Shown: positions 43,156 through 55,165, counted from the first letter of the stretch. The stretch is DNA of 64,000 nt from Odontocerum albicorne (GCA_949825065.1 OX463841.1:21509381-21573380), one strand, 5' to 3'. Notes: generated by a model from the sequence alone, not told the origin. Numbers and translations: made by a program.

Positions 43156-43367
43156 CATTCCTCATATTTTTTTCTTTTCCTTTCCTCTCCCCCATCCCTT
43201 CCTTTTCCTTTGATTAATGATATCTCACTTTATATTAAAAGAAATGTTCGGGTGATTGTCCGTCTTTGTGGGGTTTGTGGGCATATGCTCACATATGTGT
43301 TTATGAATTTCATGTGGATGGATAGTCATTTGAATAATTTATGAAACCATGCTTGCTTCATTTACTT

Positions 43368-43455
43368 TTGTCTGGTTGGTTGGAAGAGATTGCCTCTGGC
43401 AATAAGTCCGCCAGATTGTATTTGCAATAAAAGTGTAACATAAATAAATACAAAT
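43368..43455 (+). mobile_element. tRNA-derived SINE, 3' part
   Basis: GTCTGGTTGGTTGGAAGAGA, then GGCAATAAGTCCGCCAGATT and a TAAATAAATACAAATAAATA tail. The head is missing. Confidence 0.75.
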
Positions 43456-44149
43456 AAATAAGTTTATCGTCTATGTCATAAAATCTAGATTATTAAATTA
43501 TCTGTTAAACACATACTCGTACTTAAGTTTTCCTTAGATGAATTTCTGTTTAAATATAGCAATAACGTAAATCTAACAACACTAAGTTATAAGTACTCTT
43601 AGAAAATTTAAGTTTTGGCGCTTTGTCCTTAAAAAAGATACTAGTTACTATATTAAACATACTTAAATTGTAGTAAGGATTTGGAAAATAACCGAAAAAA
43701 GGAAATACGAGAAAGAATATCCATAGTGTTGAAGAACATCTGATTGAGTTAGCAAAATCGTTCAGAAGTCGAGCCGAGTGAACCGCCAAAGATGATGGTA
43801 ATGAGTTGGTATACAAATGGTAATGAGTTGGTTGGAGTTGGTAATGAGGTGGTATACAAAATATTGCGTAATGAGTTGGTATACAAAACATTATCCCGTC
43901 ATTACATCGAAGGGATAGCCCATGCTCAGAAAGAAAATTTATTTTCAACCCTTTTTGAAATGTTGACGGAACGTGGAAATTTTTACAGTAACTTAAAAAG
44001 TCTTTTGAATTTTATATACTATAACTTTTAAAGTGTTAATCGTAAATTGTTTGTAAACGTATGTTTTTGTACGTTTTAAAAATTTATTTCGATTGAATTT
44101 CACTATGGCCCGAGTTGGCCGCGGAGGTCGTTGCATGTTGTTAAAAATA
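43456..44149. other. No gene seen; short direct repeats inside
   Basis: Between about 43795 and 43890 the phrase GTAATGAGTTGGTATACAAA is repeated four times with variation. The opposing frames at 43550-43948 and 43792-44031 arise from this region. TACTCGTA is at 43514-43521. Confidence 0.5.
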
Positions 44150-44455
44150 TACCTGAAGTGTTTTAATATCACATACCTGAAGATCTACAAGGGTTTCGTC
44201 GTATTTCATCTTCCCTTAGTAAATCTTTTGCGGTTTTCTTACCAAATACGTTATTTCCAAAGTTTATGCAGATGCGGGGTAGTTATTAATCTAATGGCCT
44301 CAGCCATCATCTTCCAATCCTTACATTCAACTTGCTTTGTTATAATATTTTTAATTTGTCAATAATAGTGGGTTTGAATCCAAAGTTAGAGCACCCTTGA
44401 GGAGAGTCGGCTTTTTAAACGGCGCTATATAAATTGTCTTTTATTATTATTATGA
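44150..44455 (+). mobile_element. Second SINE-like family, copy 2
   Basis: The most complete plus-strand copy: GAAGATCTACAAGGGTTTCG, TTGCGGTTTTCTTACCAAAT, ATGCAGATGCGGG, TAATGGCCTCAGCCATC, TTTTTAATTTGTCAATAAT, GTGGGTTTGAATCCAAAG (B-box-like), GAGCACCCTTGAGGAGAGTC, CGCTATATAAATTGTC and a TTATTATTATTAT tail. Confidence 0.65.
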
Positions 44456-44519
44456 AGCCAACCTTAGTCTGCTCATTAAGTGCCATGTCAGAGCTACTAA
44501 TTAACTAGTTTTTTAATAC

Positions 44520-44985
44520 GCAAATTTAGTATATCCTTGGACGTATTTATCATTTCGCTTTATAATCAGTTTCGTTCAAATGTATGACATAGATACAATT
44601 GTTGTACGCACACTATTTTTAACTCATGTTACTCTACAGAGTTTTTTTCACTCGTGCGTGTCATAATTTGTGGTATTATAACTGTGCGATTCATTTGCAC
44701 CAAACTGATTATAAAGCGTAACGAGAAATACGTATTGGGACAACCTTAGCCTGTGCATTCATTCATTGGTATGTTATATCACTGTTAGTGCCAGTTATTA
44801 TATCTATGTCATACTTTTGAACTAAACTGATTATAAAACGTAACAATAAATAGGGCTAACCTTAGCATCAAATACCACTGTTAGTGCCAGTTATTACGCA
44901 TGTACTTAGACATATTTCTCGTTATACTTTATAATCAATTTGATTCAAATATATGACAAAGACAGAATCGCTACCAATGATGACA
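44520..44985. repeat. Cluster of four alternating 50-bp repeats
   Basis: A segment containing TTTATAATCAGTTTCGTTCA appears at about 44545-44592 and 44925-44975 in plus orientation. It appears reversed (CAAACTGATTATAAAGCGTA) at about 44690-44745 and 44806-44858. GTTAGTGCCAGTTATTA also occurs twice (about 44784 and 44879). The pattern suggests rearranged inverted repeats of a small DNA element. Confidence 0.6.
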
Positions 44986-46059
44986 ATCATTCTACAATAT
45001 TTAAACTTCGTGTAACCTCCACATGTTACTCATTCTATTTAACACCTTAATCATTCTATTTTAAACACCTTCGTTTTTTTTTTACTTATAATTGTGATAA
45101 GAAAATTTAGCTGTCTCCTGTCTCCCTATTCCGATAGGGAAATGGCTTCATAGTATGTTACGTATACATAATTATCTTACGTTTATGTTCGGTAGCCGAG
45201 CTGACGCCATTTGCCCAATTTTTGTACGGATTCAAAAAAGAGTAAACAAGTATATTTATGTGAATTCAGAAAAGGTTTTTTTGGTTTACTTAATGTAAAA
45301 CCTCCGTGGAATCTTAAATTCTAACTGACCAAGAAATGTATTTAAGTATGTTTTTCACATACCTACACGTTATTTAACAACTTTTTAGTTATTTGGAACA
45401 TATTCGTATAATGATTGACCCATGTTAATAAACCCGTCAGGTTGTAATTTTTTATTAATTTTTTTTATTTATTATTACACATGACAAGAAATATACATAA
45501 TTTGCGAAAAAACTACAGGTAATTTAATTTAGACATCCATTATTTTAATGGATCTGGGTTTGTCACCTTTCATTTGTCGTTCCCCATTAAACTAGGCTTT
45601 TGCCTGTATCTCACTGAGGATATATAGCATGAAATTTTTTTTTTCGATTTTTGATAACACAAAAACCAAACCCCGTTGCACGTTCTCATCAACCTTACAA
45701 ACAGTGACACTTCAATTACAACTGGAAACATCATGCGGAATCAAATTCTTCACACATCATCACTCCAGAAAGACCAAACTTGTTCATCCCATAATATACC
45801 GCACACAATCATAAGAATAAAAACAAAAACAAAAAATGAACCCAAAATGAAACAAAAATAAAACCAAAAATGTTCATCCCATAATATACCGCACACAATC
45901 ATAAGAATAAAAATTAACACAAAAATATACAGAAACGCAAATACAAAACAACAAAAATCAAAACAACAAGAAGAAACCCACACTCAAGAGCCCACACAAA
46001 TCTTTTCCACACGTCATTCATCCTGAGAGCCCAAGTACTCAAAATCCTGTCGCAATAAC
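44986..46059. other. No gene seen; one duplicated segment
   Basis: TTCATCCCATAATATACCGC plus ACACAATCATAAGAATAAAAA occurs at about 45783 and again at about 45870. The opposing frames at 45629-45983 come from this A-rich repeat. Elsewhere AT-rich. Confidence 0.45.
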
Positions 46060-48540
46060 AACCACGCTCCGATCGACTATCTTAATGGTTTTCCTTCCTT
46101 TATCTTTATTAAATTCGGCACGCCATTGTACGTCATGGGAGCCAAATAAGCATATTGCCTTTGGGCAAAAGAGGTTTTAACTCTAGGGTTGGTGAACATT
46201 TCATTAGTTGCCTTGCGTGTCATGTGTCTCTGCTGAGTCTGCATCTTCCCTTCCTTTCGATGGTAGTGCCAGAGAATGGATTTGTGATGCAAATTGGCTA
46301 TATTCAGGACTCGATACTCTCTGAAAAGCTCCGCCGTGGGATACCGGGCAGGAAGTTAATTAATTATTTCCACCCAAATATATCCCCCCAAACTGATATA
46401 CCGTAGGAAAGTGCTGACTGACATAAGGCGAAGTATGTACTCGTACTTTCAAGAATATTTTTACTGAGCACATTTCGAATCATACGGAATATGTATCCTA
46501 GTTTTTTGATTTTTGTGCTCAAAGTGTTAATATGGACCTCTCAACGAAGGAACTGATCAACATAAACTCCGAGGTACTTTATACTATCAACCCTTTCCAA
46601 AGAAACACAACTACAGTCAGCCATGGGTGAACAAGTGTGCAGTGTTATGTATTTATTTGTAAGTGCTTGAGTTCTTGTAGATATACTAAATGTAATGTAT
46701 TTAGTTTTTTGGGAATTTAGAGTCAATAAATTTGAGTCCATCCATTCTTAAACTACACGTAATTCTTCGTTAGCCTTTGAAAATACATCATCCCATGTTC
46801 GGCCCTCGAACAGAAGAACCGTGTCGTCCGCAAAAGTAATAATCTTACCCCTGATAGAAAGATTACACAACTGATTGACATATATCAAGAACAATATAGG
46901 TCCCAGAACACTACCTTGGGGTACTCCGAATGTCACAAAAAGGGGCTCATCAAATACACTATCACCCAATTTGACTCTCTGAGTTCTATCAGATAAGTAT
47001 GAAGAGAACCAACTAGAAGAGCGCCCACATATGCCCACCTCCATCAATCCGGTAAGTAATATTTGGCGAGACACTGTATCAAAAGCCTTTGCAAGGTCCA
47101 AAAAAACTGCCAAACATGCTTTCTTATTATCCAAAGTGGTGGTAACGCTGTTTACTAGACTAAGCAAAGCAGTTTCAGTTCCCACATTCTTTTGGAACCC
47201 AAACTGATTAGGAGAGATAATGTTGTGCATATTGAAAAATTTCATCAGTCGGTCTTTCACTACTTTCTCAATAATTTTTGAGAGAATGCTTAATAACGAT
47301 ATGGGTCTATAATTTTTTAAATCGTCCATTGAGCCTCCCTTGTGTATTGGGACAATATGCGAACGTTTTAATGCAGTTGGGAAAGTTACACTTCTAAAAC
47401 TCAAATTTATTACATGTTTCAGTGGTAGTGCTATAAATCTTTGAGTGTGTTTTACCATTGCAGATGTAATCTGATCAGGCCCTGGGGCGCTACTTGCCTT
47501 AAGTGTACTAATAGTAGCTAGAACTTATTTTTCCGACGTTGGCGTCAGATAAAAAGTATATTTGGGTACCTTTAAAGAATGAAGAATAGCGTTATTCAAT
47601 TACTGTTCAGTCGTTTTATTCCCATCAATTATGTTACGTGAGAGATTATTGCCTACATTGGCGAAATATTCGTTAATGCCACTACAAATTTTTTGTGGTT
47701 CCTGTGTCAATGATATTTTTGTGCCATCAATGTTTAATGTAGAAGGGGCATTTTTCTCTCTCACTGTTCCGGTGATGTCCCTGATAACATTCCAAATTAT
47801 CTTTTGATCATTGTTTGAGGCTTCAATTTTTGCTGTATAGAAATTTTCCTTTGCTTTTGGATGATTCTCTTGCATGTATTTCTGTATTGCTTGTAAAATG
47901 TTATTGAGTGTGGATCACTGCATGTCTTGAGTTCCCGGTGCGGACGATCTCTTTTGCGTATACAATAAATCAATCCATCAGTGATCCAAGGTTTGAGTTT
48001 TGGTTACCTTCTGCTTCTAATGTGTATTGTCTGTGTGGCTGAGTTGATATGGAAGTTAAAAGCATTAACAAAGCTCTCCATAGCTTCATTTACATTATGG
48101 GACTTGAGAGTATCTTGCCAATTATCCGATTCAAGGGAGTGCAAGAGCTCTGGTATGCTCGTAATTATTTTACTTTTCATGCACATCCTTCTTTGTCTAC
48201 TTGCACCCTCTGAAAACCCCAATATAATTGCGTAATGGTCAGTAATTGTTGTCTCATACACTACCGCTCTAGCCTTCTGCCGAGTTCTTACCATTGCGTG
48301 ATCAATGCAGGAACCCGAACCTAAAGTCACGCGTGTGGGAGTCGTGATAAAAGGAATCAATCTAATGTTGGGACCAATACTCCATTATGAGGAGACAGCA
48401 TTGTTTCTCTTAAAATGCTCCGGTCGGTTAACATATTGTATAGCTCACCATTCACTTTATTGCCTGCTGCTTCTCTTCTTTGAATATCGCACATCGCGCG
48501 GTCCTCCGATGGGAACATTCTTCCGAGATTTAAATTTCTT
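46060..48540 (-). mobile_element. CR1/jockey-type non-LTR retrotransposon, degenerate
   Basis: A single element can be followed on the minus strand: endonuclease C-terminus (48360-48004), linker (47875-47600), reverse transcriptase (47458-46541), thumb region (about 46540-46380) and a final segment (46292-46077) reading NPRVKTSFAQRQYAYLAP. The junction near 46380-46290 appears shortened. The 5' end is missing beyond about 48540, and no poly-A tail or target duplication was seen. Frameshifts lie at about 47880, 47470-47590 and 46745. The octamer TACTCGTA (46438-46445) interrupts the thumb region. Confidence 0.85.
46541..48360 (-). pseudogene. Endonuclease/reverse transcriptase (ORF2) pseudogene
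   Basis: The minus strand encodes, in order, the end of an AP-like endonuclease (TPTRVTLGSGSCIDHAMVRT, with the SCIDH motif, and TTITDHYAIILGF) and a linker. The reverse transcriptase follows: GGSMDDLKNYRPISLLSILS, motif A CLAVFLDLAKAFDTVSRQIL, motif B FGVPQGSVLGPILFLIYVNQ and motif C KIITFADDTVLLFEG, with both catalytic aspartates present. Then, after a frame change at about 46745, come NLLTLNSQKTKYITFSI and KYLGVYVDQFLR. Known biology: ORF2 nicks target DNA and reverse-transcribes its own RNA. This copy is dead from frameshifts at the domain junctions, yet the motifs are well preserved. Confidence 0.9.
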
Positions 48541-49690
48541 CAAATTGTTCTGATGTTTTCGTTTTCCACTTTTTTTGTAAGACACGCTCTTACTTCCTGT
48601 CTCAATAACCATAACTAAGTAAAATAATTAACGATTCCCCATTCTGGCATCTAATTTAACAAAATCAAAACTTAATCCCAGTTTTTTACCTTTTACGACT
48701 GTGAATGAATATTTCAGTGTTTAGATTAATTAAATATAGACGAAGCCAGGAAGGCAATAAATAAAGACCAGTGTTTAGCAAACCTTAAGCAAGATATATA
48801 TGTCTCGTCTCTCCCACTGAGGGAGGCTAGTTAGCCATCTTAAGTTGTTTTCCTCCTAGAACAGTGGTCCTAAATCTTTTTTTACCGTAGAACACATTAA
48901 CCGCAATGCAACGGAATCTTTTTACCGTTTTTACGCTTAATATCATTACGATATGATTAATCATTCACATAAAAAAAACTATAAATGAAGAGTATTTTTT
49001 GCACGTAAGATTTGCCGATGTACTTCTTCTGTTTGCCAACCGAGATGTTAATGTGTAAAAAAAATGACTTTTTCAAGAATATAATTAAAAAATAACAGGC
49101 TCGAAATGAAAGCAGTGGCAAATTTTCCTGTTCACAAGAAATTGTCAGTTATGAAACACAAATAAAGAAAGTGAAATATATCCTTCATAAATAAAAATAT
49201 AATTCGTAAGAAGCATTCAACTTGAGGAAGTATCCCAAATAATCCAACTTGGATAGTCTGTCTTTTTTTTCTTCTCACCAACCTCCCTGTAGGGGGTAGC
49301 GAATGTATCATATACGATACACTGGGTCTGTACCACAACATTCATCGTCATATATCAACAAAACACATACATTAAAAACTGCATTTGTTTATTTGAAAAA
49401 TGTACATATTATTAAACAACATTTTGTAAAAAGACAATACTATTATATTATTTTTACTCTTAAAACAAGGATAAGCTTGACATTCGAGACAAAAAATACA
49501 ATTATTAAAAAAAAATATTACATAATTGTATTTTGTGAAAATACATAAAATAATTGCGTTCATCCGAAGAACATAGGTAAATTTTACACTCGGGACATGG
49601 AACATGTCGGTAAAACAGTTTACTGCTGTGCGTGAGAAATTGGTCTCAATGAGTAAACTTAAATAGGATAGTGTAAATCATCTAAAAACT
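48541..49690. other. No gene seen
   Basis: AT-rich DNA. GTATCATATACGATACA (about 49306) resembles the subterminal motif of the piggyBac-like end near 49700. A lone hAT-like start (CAGTGGTCCTAAATC, about 48861) has no partner. Confidence 0.4.
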
Positions 49691-49730
49691 CGATGTATCA
49701 AATATGATACATGGGGCCCGAAGAGGTTAA
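49691..49730 (-). mobile_element. Possible piggyBac-like terminus
   Basis: Read on the minus strand the stretch begins at TTAA (49727-49730) with TTAACCTCTTCGGGCCCCAT, followed by GTATCATATTTGATACATCG, a palindrome. This is the layout of a piggyBac-like end. The opposite terminus was not found. Confidence 0.35.
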
Positions 49731-51369
49731 TATGCCCTACGATTCTAATCTCTACCAAAATACCTCAATAGTATTATGTTCCACCAGTGTATTATTATAC
49801 GGTAAAATATTTTCTCAAATTGATCACCAAGAACAAGCGATAATTAGTGTGTCACACTGTCAGAAGGCAAGTTGATAGATGTGATTATAAGGTTCTTTAT
49901 TTCAGATCTCGAATCGAAGTCTAGAGCGTTGGGACTGGGAGGTAAGCAATGAGGTGGATACGAGTATATGATATAGCCCAAGTTGTTGGCTTGAACTGGA
50001 TGCATAACACATAACGACCTAGCGACAGTTGTGAAAAGATATGTCTTGATTCAGCAGAAGGGGAGACAGGAAGATTGAAAGTACAAATTACAAAATACAT
50101 TTAGTATTTCAAGTACTTTCACACATAAAATATTGCTTATATTCTTATATAAAATCAATCCAATTATGCACACAAAAAAATATTTTGAACGAGGAAAACT
50201 GGAATTGGAATCTTAATCAGATAAAAAGGTAATGTAATATTAGACACTGCATTTAATGTTCCAGTAAACAATCATCATAATGTTCTAGTAAATATGACAC
50301 ATGATTTATTCTTTGATTTTACAATATTCATTATCGAAAACAATGATTCAAATAAACGTATAAAAAAACTTATATCATATTGTGTGCTTAACTTTTAAAG
50401 AATGTCGACGTTTTTTAATTACCAAATCCAAGATTTTTTTTATTAATAAATTTATTACAATACCATTCTGAAATTTAAAAATATTTAGTTCGAGTTTTTC
50501 TGGGAAAACAATCAATTGATCTTGATCATTCTACATCATAATTTGTTTTTAATAAACTTGAAGAAGTCTATGAAGAGGGTGGAGGAGTGTGTGTCGAGGT
50601 ATATCATACACGCGTGTCAATTGAAATGTGTTAATGAAGTTTACGTGCTGCTTTTTGTTCTTGCGCGTCATATGGGGCTGTACCTTTTGGGCCCTGGCCT
50701 GTTGTGTGATGTAGCACTATATACTTAGTTTTGCAAGCAAATTGTACGAATAATGTTAATGTTTTATGTACATTATTAAAACATCTAGTATTTCTCTATT
50801 GAGTCGCACGTTTTGTAAAAATAATCAATGGTCGAAATCGCAAGTAAATAAATAAATACGTATCCGTCCAAATTTTCGGAATAGCATTGTCAACATGTTC
50901 TCTTTCAATATACTCAGCTCTTATTCATCCTGACTTTATTGAGTTGCCATTTTCAAGATTAAAATCTGGCCCTCACGAGGTTATTTTTATTACGGAACAA
51001 CATACATCAACAACATTTATTAACGAGTATTTTAAGTTGCTATCGAAAATTTATTTACTCTGTAGCTGCCACACATAAATGCACCGGTTGATACAAAGGT
51101 GCCCCGGGCACAGGGCTGGTGACCCCTGTCTCGGGGCATCTTAGTAAATGAAACGCAGCGGGAATCCTCACAGGAGCTTTCCCCTGTGGTAAATGTTTTA
51201 TAATGTTCTGTGATTAAATTGCACAATTTCCTTGGTTTTAAGTGCAATTTCCCATTTTTACTTTTAGGGTGAAAGATAAAAGACTTAATTAATTATATTT
51301 TTTAAGCTTTAATGTCTCTCATATTATCTCAGATTTACATTTTCATTTTAAACATATAGTAGGTCTTCT
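49731..51369. other. No gene seen over 1.6 kb
   Basis: AT-rich DNA with TACGAGTA at 49959-49966. A 70-residue frame at 50516-50728 and a 63-residue frame at 50887-51078 are unrecognised. A GC-richer patch at 51085-51180 contains short inverted phrases (CACAGG and CCTGTG) but no coding signal. Confidence 0.4.
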
Positions 51370-51780
51370 TCTGCGTCGTGACTCTCGCTGGAATTGCCGT
51401 ACGTCGTGCACATTTGTTTCTAAAACTCACTATTTACAGAGCTTGTGGCAATGACAGGCCTGTATCACTCTTCACCGCTCCAGCGCATAAATTAAATCTG
51501 ACGTTAAAAGTCTCTTCGAGACGTTAAGTTCTTGTGGTATAAAGGAATTCGTTCGTCGTTTTGTCCACGAAACACTCAGAAATCGTCTTCTTCACTACAT
51601 TTCGAAAGAGTATCCTTGATCTTTCTCTGGCTTTTATTGTTCAAGTTTCTGAGTCATACTGGAATACAAAGAAAATCGAGGTTTCAACAAGCTGTATTTT
51701 CACCCTTCGAGACATGCGTCTGTTTCTACAGATCAGTCCTAACCTTGAAATCGCACTCCACGTCATAACTATTCTTCTCT
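51370..51780 (-). pseudogene. RTE-like retrotransposon fragment
   Basis: The minus strand reads KAREKDQGYSFEM, then RRFLSVSWTKRRTNSFI, then ELNVSKRLLTSDL. This follows the order W-x-R-R-x-LGVSWT-KRTN found in RTE-like proteins. The end is heavily decayed. The plus frames at 51532-51782 are shadows. Confidence 0.45.
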
Positions 51781-52109
51781 AGGTTATACAGTAGGTAGGT
51801 AATTTTGATTGAACTATTAAAAAAATAAATAAAAAACAAATAAAGTAGCTGCTTCATTATTTGGGTGTGTAATGAGTTTTGTTACTATTTTAACGATCAA
51901 ACAACCCTTCTCATTTGAACATAAGATTATTGAGAGATGTTACAAAATCGCCAATTTACAGTCAGTTTAAAAAAAAAAACAAAAAAAAATATAGTGTAAC
52001 AAAAAAGGGTACTATATTGCTATTGATCTCTTCAATATACACACTAAGGACAAATCCAGGGGTTTATAGACAAAATTCTTTGTTTACACTGAAGATCTCA
52101 CCCTTTCTG
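51781..52109. other. No gene seen
   Basis: AT-rich DNA with a long A-rich run near 51970-51990. Confidence 0.45.
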
Positions 52110-52970
52110 CACAGATATATACCTTTGGGCTAGTTGAAACAAACTTATCCAGGGCACTTGAATCAATGGCCAATTATTACAAAGAGAATGAGCTAAAACC
52201 AAACCCTTCTAAAACACGAGTTTGCGCTTTCCACATGCGCAACTGAGAAGCAAGTACAATATTATTTGGAATCATACAATACTGGAACACTGTCCCATAC
52301 CTAAATACGAGTATATTGGTGTCACTCTCGACCTAACGCTTTCATTCAATGTCCATTGTGCAATGTGAAACGAAAGGTTAGCGTTCGGAACACCCTGATC
52401 AGAAAATTAACGAACTTTTCCTGTTGCACAAAATCTTCCGTCATCCTAATCTCAACACTGGCCTTGTGCTACTCAGCTGGTGAATACGCATGTCCTGTCT
52501 GGAGTAGATCGACTCATGCAGGACAGGTGAATATTTCCCGGGTTGCCTTAAACACGCCGCAAGAAATATGGTGCACGTCCTCACCGGGATTGTTCCACCG
52601 AAAAGCAGAAGAGACATTGGAAGCAGTACTGAGTCATCCAACATCGGACTGAGATAGAAACATCGGACCCCGGCGGGAAGATTTTGCCTGTTGAATCATT
52701 GTCACTTGGCTCTGAACTGCCCTGGAGAACCTGGAAATCTTTTTACTGACTCCGGATAGGAATTGAGAGAACCAAGGACAAATTTCGAAATGGGGAATGT
52801 TACGTGATGGATTATCTCTCTGTATTTGTGGTGAGATGCAGTTAATGCGACATTTGTTACAGTATCCGAGGAGCCCAGTGTCTTGCACTACAGAGGACTT
52901 GATTTGTGGAACGCCCAGTGCTCTCAAGGTGGCAGAATTCTGGGCGGAAGTAGTATGGTGTTTTATACAC
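52110..52970 (+). pseudogene. Jockey-like reverse transcriptase, C-terminal half, degenerate
   Basis: Across several frames the plus strand reads LSRALESMANYYKENELKPN and PSKTRVCAFHMRN (about 52150-52245), then KYIGV-LD when CGAGTA at 52308-52313 is ignored. TLALCYSAGEYACPVWSRST follows at about 52450-52515, and the C-terminal zinc-knuckle-like SLCICGEMQLMRHLLQYPRS plus VSCTTEDLICG to KVAEFWAEVV (about 52807-52950). The order corresponds to the post-catalytic part of a jockey-type element. The catalytic palm lies 5' of the fragment and is absent. Confidence 0.75.
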
Positions 52971-53487
52971 GTAAAGAAGAAGAATTATTATATAGTGTTT
53001 TTTCTTAATCTCATTAAGTATTGTACTTTTGATAAATGTAGGGATCGCCTCAGGTGGACCCATAGCTCAATTAGTAATTAACCCCCCCAAGTTGTATTCA
53101 CGTCGCGTTCCTTTGTAATATAACTGAAAAATAACTGCTAATGGTTAAAATGAAATAAATGTCTCGAAAGTTTTGAAGTAGTTTAATGATTATATTTCGA
53201 AAAGTTCATGAAATATCGTTTAAAAAATTCCAATTCAAATGGTAGAAGTTAAATGATTTAGCCTAAGGCTCGTATACTTCAAGCAGTGGACTCTAACTCT
53301 CAAAATGGTTTTGTTGATCTAACTGTAGCAGTCAAAATACTGTCCGTCAATTCAAATAAATGGAGATAAGTTTGTCAAAGCCGCTTGTGGGCGTTGTATA
53401 AACTGAAAAGAAATTATGTGTAATTTGATTTAATTTAATTTGATAGTAAAATTATTTTAATTGATATTTTGATATCGGTGGTTTCTG
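52971..53487. other. No gene seen
   Basis: AT-rich DNA without supported features. Confidence 0.5.
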
Positions 53488-53714
53488 CCTATGTATTATA
53501 TTGCATTATATAGTATGTGATGTGTACAGTATAACTAAAAAGCTTATTGCCATGCATCAATCTTTTCTAATCAACCAAAAATATGTAAGAAGAAAAAATA
53601 TGTTGAGGAAAAATCAGACAATACTTTTTTTTTTTATCTGGGGTCTAACGAGAATTGACCCCGCAACCCCTGGAGTATAAGACATACGTCTTACCAACTA
53701 GGGCTCGGAGGTTA
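53488..53714 (-). mobile_element. tRNA-derived SINE, near full length but diverged
   Basis: Tail TATTATATTGCATTATATAG, AAGCTTATTGCCATGCATCA, then GGGTCTAACGAGAATTGACC (B box) and CTTACCAACTAGGGCTCGGA (A box and head). Confidence 0.75.
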
Positions 53715-53861
53715 TATTTCGATCTGTGGGAGCAAATCCACGAAATTGAAATGTCTTAAAATCAGAATAATTGCATGCTTAGTGTAGAATATCTGGTTTT
53801 ACGAAGTTTGGAATGACCTGGAAAAATGATAACTGATTGTTAGAGACGGACATTTTGTAAA

Positions 53862-53994
53862 ATATTGTATAATATTACACATTCGATATGTACAGTACAA
53901 TATTGTGGACTTACTATCATGTATAAAATCTCTTCCAGAATCGAACCCATAACCACCGGTCGGAAGACGTCTTTTCAACTAGGCCACAAAAGTC
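53862..53994 (-). mobile_element. tRNA-derived SINE, internally deleted
   Basis: Tail ATTGTATAATATTACACATT, GTACAGTACAATATTGTGGA, AAATCTCTTCCAG, then directly AATCGAACCCATAACCACCG (B-box side) and CTTTTCAACTAGGCCACAA (A box). About 90 bp of the middle are missing. Confidence 0.75.
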
Positions 53995-54889
53995 GTGCTT
54001 TTTTGCGTACACGATCATAAATATTGTCGTTATCTCTTTGTCACATTTGATATCAATAATTTTGCTATACCCATATATGTAATACTTTTTTGTATTCGTA
54101 TTTACTAGCTTACTTCAACCGCGAAACGTCCTTGAGTCAATAACCCCTTAGGATAAAGGCAAAATGCCTTTCCCAAGACGTCAATAGACCATTCCTTTTG
54201 TAAAACTTCTTTTCATATTTCAAACGACAATGTTGTTTGCCCTTTGTGTGCCTATTTTGGGCTACCTTCAAAATGTGATCTGAATAAACAGAAAAGCATT
54301 GTGGAGGCGATTAACTTTGTGATTTGTTGACAATTCAAACAAAAGTCTAAGACGGATGATGGATGCGTTTATTTTATCAATACTCCATGTAAAAGCTTTA
54401 TCCCGAAATTCCTTGCAAAGTCACCTCTTCTTGTGTCATTGAAGGCGAGGCTTATTGATAAGGTATTTTATCAATAGCGTGACTATTGAGGAGTGTGACG
54501 TCAACGATAATTTCGATCACGAACCCAGCATAGTTGAGACGTGGCTACTTTTTTAGTCAGGAATATTATGTGAAAAGAATACGTATTTCAAGTTTTGTTA
54601 TCTGTTTGAAAGTTGTATCCAAAATAATAGCCGCAGCCACTTGCTATGTACTCATACTTAAAAGTTTTGAATTTTTTGAGTTGAATTAACTTACAGTCTG
54701 TTTGACAAGAACGTGTTCGACGAAACCCGAAAAACTATTTGGAATAATAAAATTCAGGCTGATACACGTGTTTCATCCCACTCAAAAGTAGAGCCGAGCC
54801 AAGGGCAAAGCTACCAAGGGGTGATAGCGACAGTGGATTAAAAGCGAATGATAAAATCGATTGAAGAAATATATGATACAAAATAAAAA
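53995..54889. other. No gene seen
   Basis: Mostly AT-rich. A phrase TAATAGCCGCAGCCACTTGC near 54627 resembles the second SINE-like family and may be a scrap of it. Confidence 0.4.
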
Positions 54890-55165
54890 ATAAATAAAAA
54901 AAGAACAATTTATATAGCGCCATTTAGAGAGCGGACTCTCCTCAAGGACGCTAAATTCGGAATTCGAACCTACTATTATTGACAAATTAAAAATATTACA
55001 AAAAAACAAGCTAAGTGTAGCAAAAGGAAGGAGGGGGGCATTATATTGAGTACTTTCCAGCATCTGCATATGTTAAGAAGTACATATTTGGTAAGAAAAC
55101 CGCAGCAAACTTACCAAGGTAAGACGAACTAAAAAGAAAACTTTGTAGATCTTCTTTCTACATAT
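54890..55165 (-). mobile_element. Second SINE-like family, copy 3
   Basis: Reverse complement of the phrases listed for 44150-44455: ACAATTTATATAGCGCCATT, GACTCTCCTCAAGGACGC, GAATTCGAACCTACTATTAT (B-box-like), TTGACAAATTAAAAATATTA, GCATCTGCATATG, TTTGGTAAGAAAACCGCAGC and AACTTTGTAGATCTTC. This is the least shortened copy at its 5' side. Confidence 0.65.

Noticed and set aside
48861..48990. hAT element starting CAGTGGTCCTAAATC
   Set aside because: No complementary right end or 8-bp duplication could be found downstream.
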